DNA of 64,000 nucleotides. Origin: Shinisaurus crocodilurus. Lineage: Eukaryota; Chordata; Lepidosauria; Squamata; Shinisauridae. Shown here in pieces: positions 55,541 to 64,000 of this stretch (positions are counted from its first letter, which is position 1; each line of letters opens with the position of its first letter). The notes under the pieces are model-generated. The model was given only the letters and a program-made list of their open reading frames with translations. It ran no database searches and was not told the DNA's origin. Location of the stretch: NCBI GenBank assembly GCA_021292165.1, contig CM037876.1, positions 106,354,324 through 106,418,323 of the forward strand, given 5' to 3'. The position numbers and the translations under genes are program-made.

Positions 55541-56800
55541 TTTATTATGGTCAAAGACCAGCAAAATTGATATAAAATGTAAAGAACAGTTAAAACTATT
55601 ATAACAACAGAATACAGTTTATAGGATTCCTTCTTTCAAGATGATAACAATATTTTTTCCTAATTTGCATTAAAATCATAAAAAAATCTGGCAACCCTTC
55701 CAGTGACATAAGAAGATACATCCCTTAAACAAATTGATACCAGGGTGGTAGGATAACTTCAAGAAAAGTCTGTTAATCGTGTGGAAATTAACTTCTCTCT
55801 GCATTCCTTATAAAAAATACAATGTAGGAGGACATGTTCAACCGATTCTATTACTCCAGCACCACATGGAAATATCCATTCATTAACTGGAATCTTATTA
55901 AATCATCCTTTTAATAGTGCTGATGGCAACACGTTAAAGCGAGCAAGCGTAAATGCTCTTCTGTACTTTGGAATAGTTAGTGTGTACAGGTATGGGGCTG
56001 CAGTGATACCATAGTAATAGTTATTATAATTATTACAGTTAATATAGAATAATGGAGAGCAAGATTTATTAGCAGGAGTTCTCAGATGCTGTAGTTCTAG
56101 GTCTATTAATCTTTGAACAAGAAATTGGGCCTTCTCAAGCCCATAATTGCCCACGACTTCCTCAGAGAAGCCTAGCCTATGTAACCTCTTCTCCATCTCT
56201 CTCATCCAGCAGGTGACGTAGGTATCTGTGACCAGTAAGGAAAGGTAGCTACCAGGAGCTACTAGAAAGTGTAAATGAAGGCGTCAATCCATGCCTCAAC
56301 TGATCGGATACCCGCTTCCAGATAAATAGCTGCCTTCCCCACACAGGAAGGAAAGTCCAATAGCTTCCTTAGAAATACAGACTGAACACTTTCCATTTGG
56401 GAATGGAAACCTAAAATACAAATAGGAATGCCATAGATAAGTTGGGCCAAGGTCTTTGCTTTATAAATAAGGATTGCAGAGGGTGAAAAATTGACCACTT
56501 TGGGTAAAAAAAGAATCTTAAAATCAGCTGCTGGCTAAAGTTTGGTGATTCAATTGCCTGTCTACATTGTTCAGACCATAAAGTTTTCCAATAGCTGAAA
56601 GGAGGCTGATGGGATGATCATTAGCTGGGTTAGTCCTATCGCCTTTTTAAAATATAGGAACTATAATCGCTTTGCTCCAAATGTTGGGGGTCTTAGAATT
56701 GTTAATAAAAGTACGTAAATAAAACTGAAAGTAAAGGAGCCCACCATTCTGGGTTACATTTTAAAATAAAAATAATATCCAAATAGACCCTCACAGCAGT
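55541..56800 (-). mobile_element. Second Vingi-like LINE copy, decayed
   Basis: Minus-strand pieces: WWAPLLSVLFTYFIN and IIVPIFKKG near 56640-56750, PISLLSAIGKL near 56590, LIYGIPICI and VFLRKLLDFPSC at 56340-56450, LHRLGFSEEVVGNYGLEKA at about 56130-56190 and YRRAFTLARFNVLPSALL at 55905-55960. They align in order with the ORF at 4324-7080 (WWAPVLASLF, FTLARFDSLPSALL). The 3' end at 55541 has the tggtctttgaccataataaa type. Confidence 0.8.
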
Positions 56801-56904
56801 GCAAAGATTTAAAATACAGTACCAGATTTGCAACAGAAACTGAAAAATTCAAACCCCTGGGAAAATAAAAAGGTCTTCACCTGGTACCAAAAAGAGTACA
56901 TGCA

Positions 56905-57060
56905 TTCCTCAGGTTGCCTTTTCTGTGCAATGGCCTGCTACTGTAGCAGGCAAGTATGGGTTCAAAAAGGACTGCTTTTCTGTTGTTGTGTGGGTCAGAG
57001 ACATCCCCTGCAAACCTTTGCTTTACACTCATGATCTTTAAGTTAACTTGTCTCAGTTTG
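56905..57060 (+). repeat. Unnamed repeat C, copy 2
   Basis: gccttttctgtgcaatggcc, gggttcaaaaaggactg, cagagacatcccctgc and acactcatgatctttaag match 55245-55395. The two copies flank the Vingi fragment. Confidence 0.55.
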
Positions 57061-57394
57061 CGCTTTCTCTGCAATGGGTTCCTGCTGTGGAGCAGACCCG
57101 TCGTCAGCTCTTTTTTTTAAGTGCAAAGAATATATCTATGTCATGTAAAACAAAAAACAATAAAAATGAAAAAAACATATTACATAAAAGAAAATAATAT
57201 AACAGAATTTACTATGGTGCCTAAGAGAGGCATGTTCTTATATCTAAAGAAAATAATAATTATATATATATATATATATATATGGGAGAAAAGGTTGTTG
57301 TTTCAGAGTTCTCTAACAGAAAACATTTTAAAATATGGAGGGGTTTCACCTAACAAGAAAAAGTGTCATTTTTGACAGACATACACACCTGCCT

Positions 57395-57436
<42 letters not shown>

Positions 57437-57735
57437 ATTGCCAGTGAACTCATTTTAATATGTATTCTCCAGATGTGCAAAAGCTAGGTTACCATTAATC
57501 ACTCTGAAATTGTCTCTTGCGTTGCTCCAACACTGATTGGTACATTTTTTTATCCATAGAATTTATAGAAATGGCACATATACTAAAGCAGTTCTCCTAT
57601 GGTATACAAGAATCCCTAAGCTTCAGTTGCATTTTGAAAATGCTGGGTATAAGTTGGATGGGACTTGTCATTTCAATGGGTCTACTCTAAGTAGGACTTA
57701 TGGATTTACCCAGTGTTGGATTTTACCCAATGTAC
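57061..57735. other. Non-genic stretch with (TA)n tracts
   Basis: TA repeats at 57257-57283 and 57397-57431. No gene recognised. Confidence 0.5.
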
Positions 57736-57738
57736 TTA

Positions 57739-57872
57739 GGGTTCAATCCTATGCATGTTTAGACAGAAAAAGTCCTACAACTCCCACCATTCCCCTGCCA
57801 ACATAGCTGACTGAAGAATGCTGGGAGTTATAGGATTTTCCCCCCTGTCTAAATATGCATAGGATTGTGCCC
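57739..57872. mobile_element. PIF/Harbinger-like MITE
   Basis: TTA directly flanks both ends (57736-57738 and 57873-57875). Inverted ends gggttcaatcctatgcatgt and gcataggattgtgccc, then gtttagacag / ctgtctaaat. A 3-bp TTA duplication fits Harbinger. The interior has a second palindrome (cctacaactcccaccattcc / gaatgctgggagttatagg). Confidence 0.7.
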
Positions 57873-58040
57873 TTAGAAGCTTGTTTAGCTTGCTAAGTTA
57901 GGACAGTGATCTGTTTAAATATTTACACCAGTCAATACAAAATATTACCAATAATCTTTTTTGCATTTCAGTACAAAAAAAGCTGAGCCACTTTCTCAAG
58001 AGATAGATTTCAATACAAACTTCCAATCAGGCTGGTTTGT

Positions 58041-58143
58041 TTGATGGGAAATGTGCCTCAGAGATTACTTGTACTGTTGGCAGAAGAAAAACTTTTTCTT
58101 CTGCCAACAGTACAAGTAACCTCTAAGGCACATTTCCCATCAA
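58041..58143. repeat. 103-bp near-perfect palindrome
   Basis: The left arm 58041-58091 and right arm 58093-58143 are inverse copies over 51 bases with two mismatches and a single-base centre (58092). Outside the arms pairing stops. It would form a long hairpin or cruciform. No matching unit was seen elsewhere in the window. Confidence 0.95.
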
Positions 58144-58269
58144 ATCAAGAGGCTTAAAAAGTAACAATTTAAGTGCTGCATAAATAGCTTAGTATTAAGA
58201 GAAAATCAAGCATTCCCAGTTTTTTGTTGGTACCTTTCCAGTAGTGCTACTTATATAAACTGTGCAGCA

Positions 58270-58440
58270 CAGGGGTCCCCAACCTTTTTGGGCTGGTGAG
58301 CACATTTGGAATTTTGAGGGACTGTTGTGGGTGCTCTCACAAAATGGCTTCCATAGGCCTTGATCATTGATAAAATGGCTGCTGTGGTGGGCATAGCCAC
58401 AAAACAGTCATTTCCCAGATGGCAAACTGGTGAGACTAAA
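58270..58440 (+). mobile_element. hAT-type element left end
   Basis: caggggtccccaaccttttt with ggctggtgagcacatttgg and repeated aaaatggctgc/aaaatggcttcc words is typical of a hAT family. I could not find its right end, so the limit is arbitrary. Confidence 0.5.
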
Positions 58441-59815
58441 GAAAACCAACCTGCCCAAGAACTAAATACAAGGCAGAGGTGGAGTTTTCTGCTCCAACTC
58501 CTGTTTCACAGAAGTCAAATTGATGGGGCACCACTTTGGAGAGCCCAGGTGTGGTATATGTACAACAAGGAAAAATGATTTTAAAAGATCAAACTTGAAA
58601 GCTGTGGAGCAGACCCCTTGGCTCCGCCTACTGTGACCCCTTGGCTCTGCCCTCCACCTGACCAGCTCCAGTGGGCAGCAAGCTGCACTGGTCCTCCACA
58701 TATAAAAGGTAGATATTCTATATGACTTACTTTCACTGGAAAATGTCGCTTTTTAAAAAAAGCCATGACATCATTTTGTAATAGATTAAAAAGTAGAAGT
58801 GCAAGAAGGCTATCCCCCTCCCAAAGTCATAGTAGCATCTATGGCTTTGGGAGGGGGGACTCTGTTAGTCTCACACAGGTTCTTACATGTGTATACCTGC
58901 AAGTTCACGTGTTTATGTATCTCAGGACGCGTGGCAACAAAAGACACAGTCATGGCTGCACATGCTGGAAATGGCATAATACATACCAAGAGTAATGATA
59001 TTCTCTAGCGCTTGGTGGTGTGCTGGAAAGAGGAAGCTAGATACTAAAATAATCCCCCTCAGCATTCTTTTGCCGGTATGGGAAGAAAATTGTTAGGCTA
59101 GTCACACTTCTGTCTGGAATCCAGTGAGGTAATCAGTGTTTAGACTTCAGATCTGTAAAAAGAAATTGCTCAAGTGTGCAGTACTTCAAAGCATCTGGTT
59201 TTTTTCTCAGAAGATAGGAGTAATGACATCAGACACCACAGGTATGGAAGCAGTGTAATAATTAACTGGTTTTTACCACACTTTTATGAAATGCAAAGCC
59301 CATTACTAAACTTTATGGTTACTACATTCCCAAAGAAATTATAAAGATGTGTTCCCTTTTCCCCATTCTTGCTAGAAAAGCTATTAGAAGCAATTAAAAC
59401 AGTCATTATCTGTGATCCTATGCATACTTACCTGGGGGAAAGTCCCATTGAACTCAGTGGACCTTACTTCCAAATAGGCAGTCAGGACTGAGCTGCAGGC
59501 CTAAATTGTTTTTCCTTATATTAAGAAGCACTCCAGTCCAAATGTAAGAAAAGCTTGGAGAATTGAGGAGAAAATGTAATCTACCCCTTGCCATGTTTTG
59601 CAGAAGATTGCTATAACAGATTGCACTTGGCACCTGTCTTTTCATTGGCCAGTGATGTACATTAACTGTCTGGATCTAGCAAGGGAGATCTATACATGGA
59701 AGCTTCTGAGGAGGGGGGTTGCTCCTTGCCCCACTGCTGAGGCTAAGACAGCCAGAACTTCATTTTATTTTATGGTTTTTATCTGTGTAAGGTGCAGTAA
59801 GAATTTCAATCGATA
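58441..59815. other. Non-genic stretch with a hairpin and a Harbinger-like remnant
   Basis: 58811-58858 holds arms ccccctcccaaagtcatag and ctatggctttgggaggggg. 59412-59510 (gatcctatgcatacttacct) is related to the TTA MITE family. No gene recognised. Confidence 0.4.
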
Positions 59816-59821
59816 GCCTTA

Positions 59822-59900
59822 GGATCTAATCCTATCCATACATATACATTGAACATAGTGGGGCTTACTTCTAGGTAGACATGTGTATAGGATTCCACTC
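59822..59900. mobile_element. PIF/Harbinger-like MITE, short copy
   Basis: TTA at 59819-59821 and 59901-59903. Ends ggatctaatcctatcc and gtataggattccactc. Confidence 0.55.
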
Positions 59901-59903
59901 TTA

Positions 59904-60430
59904 GTAAATTCACATTGTGTTGCTCATCTGGGTCCCATTGAACTGGCTGGATATATATTTTCGATGAACCTGATGGAATAACTGCCCAATGACTTCTAAC
60001 TAGTACTGCTCAGAAGAGCCCTCTGTCTGAGAACAGCCTGGATGTAGGAGCAGCGAGTCTCATGCCTCATCACATACATCCTCATCCTCTTCAAACATTC
60101 ATATGCTTCTCCTGATGACCAGCAACTGTGTTACAGATACAACGCCATGGAGGGAATTTTCATACTGTCTCAGTCAGACCCATCACTTTTTTCATTAAGC
60201 TAGTTCACGCATTCAACTGGCATTTACCATGTATAGAGAAATTGAGGGATCGACATGCAGGTGTACCGTGAACCAGCACATGATCTGTCAAGTAATAGCT
60301 GTGCTAGCTCCTTGAGAATTGCTAGGTGGAATTCAGCAGTTTCTTAATTTCAGAATCCACCAGTGGCAGGTAGAGATGCAACAAACTTAAAAGCTGAATG
60401 CAGGAATCTGAATAAAGCTGAATGCATTAT
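59904..60430. other. Non-genic stretch
   Basis: No feature recognised. Confidence 0.3.
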
Positions 60431-60434
60431 ATTT

Positions 60435-61285
60435 CAGTAAGGTGGTTTGTTTACAAAAAGCAGAAGAACAAGAGGACCAGCTAAAGGCAGTATGGGATAA
60501 TGAATTTGAAGAGGTGACCTCGAAGGTGGTGTGGAACAATATATGGGATAGACGGATTGTGAAGGTGATGTCAACTAGGATAAAGGAAAATTTTTATAAA
60601 CTAATTTGGAGATGGTATTTATTAACTCCAGTAAGATTAAATAGAATAGATAATAATTGTTCTGCATTTTGTTGGAGAGGATGTCAGGAAAAAGGGACAT
60701 ATGCTAATATGTGGTGGAGTTGTAAAAATGTACTGGTTTTTTGGCGAGAGGTTTTTACAGAAATATCGAAAATTTAGTATTAATTTAGAGGTCTATCCAA
60801 AATTAGCATGGTTATCAATAACGGAGAAACTTATTTGCAACCAAAATACGAAGGAGTTAATTGTAAACTTGTTAACTGCAGCTAGGCTAATGATAGCGAG
60901 AAAATGGAAAGTACAACATGTTTTCCTAATAACAGACTGGTATAAGGAAGTTTGGAACATAGCCCTAAACGATAAACTACCTAACTTGTAGTATCAAATG
61001 CAAAAAAGGATTGCTAAAGAAGAATAATTTTATGGATATATGGAATCAATTCCATACGTATTAATAAAGGGGAAAGGGAGCATGCCTTGTCAGGATATGT
61101 TATATTATTGGAATTTGGAATTCATTTGATCAAGGGGATGGAGGTATATTAATTGGTCCCTTGGAGGGTGGGGGGGTGCACCTTAAGATTTATTGTATGC
61201 TGTTTATGTTATATTTTTGTGTTATTCTTGTATTTTGTTATATTTTGTTTTGAAAAGTAAATAAAATATTTTTTAAAAGGTGGTT
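60435..61285 (+). mobile_element. L1 LINE 3' end
   Basis: Frames 60442-60777 and 60701-60991 give an L1 ORF2 C-terminus broken by one shift near 60770: IKENFYKLIWRWYLLTPVRL, CWRGCQEKGTYANMWWSC (Cys knuckle) and LLTAARLMIARKWKVQ, then TDWYKEVWNIALNDKL. A 3' UTR with KGKGSMPCQDMLYYW remnants and an aaataaaatattttt end follows. L1 copies its RNA into the genome; this one is heavily 5'-truncated. Confidence 0.88.
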
Positions 61286-62333
61286 TGTTTGTTGTTTTGC
61301 ATAGCAAAACTTCCTTGCTCCCTCCTACACTCTTAAACAAAGCCAACACTTGTTAATAAAGCAAGTGTATGCATGTATTTTATTAGAGCTGATCAAAGCT
61401 CATGGCAAAGAGATCTTTAATAAAGGAAGTCCACGTTTTGTAATCCCACAGAATGCAAGGTCATGACATCAGTTAATCGGGCTATTAAACAGTAACATAT
61501 TAGATCAGTGATAAAAGAGAAAGGAAGTTATTTTTTGTACAAATGAATGAAGTTCCTTATTTCATTCCATGGTATTTATGGAGAAATTTAGGTTTATTAG
61601 GCTGATGAAAGCACGTGAGTCATGTATTTCTAAGATAATTGGGTATTATGTATTCTTCTAACCACAATAACTTTGCAGGGTAGTTTAAAAGAAAAAAATT
61701 GAGCTGGTGAGTCACATTTTCAGTTAAATGCCAATCTCTATTAAGTGTGCAAATGTAAGCCATGAATGACTATTTGGGAATGTATTTGACAAAAGCCAAA
61801 GTTAAGGTACAAAAATATACACTATTAAAATAGTTTAATGTTAAAAAGTGCAAATCTTAAAAACAGTGTATCCAAAACATACAGTATGTGTCACAATATA
61901 CAAAATAAAAACAGAATTGTAAAACCTAAAAACTGTGAAGTTAAAATGTTATAATATAAAAGGACACATATGATAATATGTAAATATAGATATAGATATT
62001 GATATAGATAAACCTTTAAAAACAACAAATAGGCCAAACGCATTTCAGCTTTTTGTCTTGGTACTGGTCTATACAAAACACGATGGCCTGAGTTTTAATT
62101 AAAAATTATTTAATTGGAGGGATAAATGTATATCCATGTATCTTTGGCAGACGTTCATTCCAGGTATGCTGTTACTTGATGAATGTAGTTGCCAAAAATA
62201 GGTTTAGCAAAGTCTAAACAATGTAGATTGAAAATAAAAAACATATCCCTCTCCTCCATTAGCCTGCAGTAGTTTCAAGGCCCTGTGTGTGATGACTTTG
62301 GCGTTTGTCAGTTGTATATATCATTAAGGACTA
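61286..62333. other. AT-rich non-genic stretch
   Basis: No gene or classified repeat supported. Confidence 0.3.
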
Positions 62334-62339
62334 TTGGTG

Positions 62340-62500
62340 CTTTGTTTTTATTTTTTATTTTATTATTATATTTATATCTTTTTTCCACTTGCAAGGAACC
62401 TAAGTTGGCTTACACGGTCCTTCTCCTCTCCATTTTATCCTCGCAACAACCCTGAGAGTCAGTGGCTGGCCCAAAGTCACCCAGGGGCTGTCACTGGTTC
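62340..62500 (-). mobile_element. CORE-SINE, 5'-truncated
   Basis: caaggaacctaagttggctt, ccattttatcctcgcaac and ggcccaaagtcacccagggg match 37209-37455. Confidence 0.8.
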
Positions 62501-62519
62501 ACCATCTTTTTATTATTAT

Positions 62520-63325
62520 TTTCTTTGCACCCCAGATGTGCACAGATATATTCATATATTTTTTAATTGTAGTTGGAGTTGTGCAAGTGCACACTTGGGC
62601 ACTTTTGAGTGTCAAAAAAGGGCAGCCTCACCTGGGCAATATCCTTTGGGCAGTTGCCTGCTGCTGTCAAAGTGGACATTGACCCAGAGAGGCTGCAAAG
62701 AGGTTTGTTTTTGACTTCGCTTTCCCCTGTCAGCTGTGAAAAGGCAACTGTCAAGGGAAAGCAGAGCTGTGAGTGATATTTGCTTGTGAAAGGGGGTGGC
62801 CAGTAAATCACCCCCTTTGTGTTGAGATCCTCTACTTTATTTGCCTGTACCTGACTCTTCTCAGTGTCCTTTATATTTCCCACCCTTTCCCAAGGTACTT
62901 GGGAAGGTGGGGGAGTGTGAAGCACCCTTTTTACGGAAGCACGGAGCTTTGACAGCTGTCAAACCTCAGGCTTCCCTTTAAATGGGGCTTTTAGACAGGG
63001 CAATTCAGGATTTATTGACAGGGGCATATGCATGTCAGCTTGAAGACTGTGAAAGGTGATCTCTGGGGGGGGGAAGGGGGGAAGGAAAAGATGCCACGGT
63101 GAGTGAAAAAGGGCTTGCAATCATGGCGGGGAGAGGAGACAAGGTGGCTTTAGCTGCCAGGTCCCCTGAGATACCAGCTGGAGGACTGGGGGAGGAGGGA
63201 ATGGGGTGAAAACCCACTGTGAGCCCAGTTGTCTGTTGGGTGCACTGTGGATTGTTTGGGCAACAACCAACCTATGGTGGCTTATTGCCAGGGTGGGTTA
63301 GCAGCATGACGTGTGAACCCACCCA
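62520..63325 (+). repeat. Family B hairpin-chain repeat, copy 6
   Basis: S1 is in forward orientation: agtgcacacttgggcac, agggcagcctcacctgggca, gacattgacccagag and cagctgtgaaaaggcaact. The 3' module at 63060-63325 has gcaatcatggcggggagagg, gagataccagctgg, gtttgggcaacaaccaacc and ggcttattgccagggtggg. It follows a CORE-SINE. Confidence 0.72.
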
Positions 63326-63719
63326 ATATGTCCACACAGAGATTTTCAGTCAAAACAAATTTCCCTAGCGAGACACCTTTGATTTATCCTAATAGAAATA
63401 TTGCCTGACCACAGATCACAAAAAATCAAGTCACTTTTAGATGTTAATTGTTTGCTGTTGTAACTTTTTTTTTTGGCAATGCATGTGATAATGGGCCTTT
63501 GAGACGGGGTTTTTTATTCCAGTGCTACTGACTTTGTGGCATATATTATTCCTCACTGTAGTAAAGATAGCTGCCATTTTCTCTGTAATGTGTGAACCTC
63601 ACTCATCTCAGGACAAACAAGAAGGGCATTTACTGTAATAAAGCAATACAAAGGAGCAGAATACTATCACAGTGGGTAAACATGACTTTGGCTTGGATCC
63701 TAAGATAATTAACACAAGG
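63326..63719. other. Non-genic stretch
   Basis: No feature recognised. Confidence 0.3.
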
Positions 63720-64000
63720 ATATTCATTTAAGGAAAGCTTACAAAGACTACCAAAGTTGTTATTGAATAAGCTTTCATTGGCTAGAGTCCATTTCATTTG
63801 ATGCATAAAGTGTTATCCTCAGTTGTGTGTGAGTGTGTGTGTGGGGGGGGGGAGAAAAGTAAACCAGTGGGTCAGATGACATGAAATGCAAAAAGTACAA
63901 ACTGTGATCATTAAATAAGCTTCAATTGAATTGTCACGGACTGCCAAAATGAGGATAACACTTCATGCATCTGATGAAGTGGACTCCAGTCCATGAAAGC
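63720..64000. mobile_element. Penelope-like 3' ends in inverted arrangement (runs off the edge)
   Basis: 63755-63915 (gaataagctttcattggct, tgatgcataaagtgttatcc, gaaatgcaaaaagtacaaac) is a minus-strand Penelope 3' end. 63955-64000 (cacttcatgcatctgatgaa, gtggactccagtccatgaaa) is the same end on the plus strand. The element continues beyond the window. Confidence 0.7.

Noticed and set aside
1..64000. Endogenous retrovirus, CRISPR array or bacterial-type operon
   Set aside because: No LTR pair, gag-pol-env motif, regularly spaced repeat array, or tightly spaced gene set was found.

Overview
The window looks like intergenic or intronic DNA from a non-mammalian amniote, most probably a squamate reptile (lizard or snake). 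The evidence is the mix of mobile elements. CR1, L2/L3-like, L1, Penelope-like and Vingi-like retroelements lie side by side with many hAT-type MITEs, mariner-like MITEs, a Helitron, MIR-type CORE-SINEs and a SINE with a 5S rRNA head and a CR1 tail. Birds and mammals do not normally show this breadth. I see no bacterial genes, no convincing multi-exon host gene, no tRNA gene, no CRISPR array and no endogenous retrovirus. The only hint of a host gene is three phase-compatible candidate exons (18772-18811, 19374-19409, 24454-24596).

Layout. 1-4.0 kb: hairpin-rich repeat (family B), a 5S/CR1 SINE, a mariner-like MITE and two hAT MITEs. 4.4-12 kb: a 5'-truncated Vingi-like LINE with an uninterrupted 3' ORF to 7080, then an inverted CR1 3' fragment in the tail of an L2 copy, a foldback repeat (family A), and a CR1 with an uninterrupted RT ORF (9619-11865) and its typical 3' end. 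12-24 kb: decayed L2/L3, a 681-bp hAT derivative, family A and B copies, SINEs, and an inverted pair of Penelope 3' ends around 23.0-23.5 kb. 26.5-30.3 kb: an old CR1 fragment and a nearly complete but decayed L2 carrying a hAT MITE. 32.8-35.9 kb: a Penelope-like element on the minus strand with recognisable RT and endonuclease-linker regions, split by two hAT MITEs and two SINEs. 36.8-42.9 kb: CORE-SINEs, family A/B copies, microsatellites, a Helitron and an L1 3' end. 43-50.6 kb: a 5S/CR1 SINE, two long family B copies, and an L2/L3-like element on the minus strand carrying mariner and hAT insertions. 52-64 kb: L1 ORF1-like pieces, a 1.15-kb hAT derivative with a perfect target duplication, a second Vingi fragment, a 103-bp near-perfect palindrome, an L1 3' end, another long family B copy and Penelope ends at the right edge.

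How the parts relate. CR1 is the likely source of machinery for the 5S-headed SINEs, which carry its 3' end. Nesting gives a relative order: L2/L3, L1 and Penelope copies are generally host to younger hAT, mariner and SINE insertions, while the CR1 and Vingi ORFs are the freshest coding sequences. The least explained structure is family B: six copies of a repeat built from consecutive hairpins, in which one segment sits in opposite orientations in different copies while the 3' module keeps its orientation.
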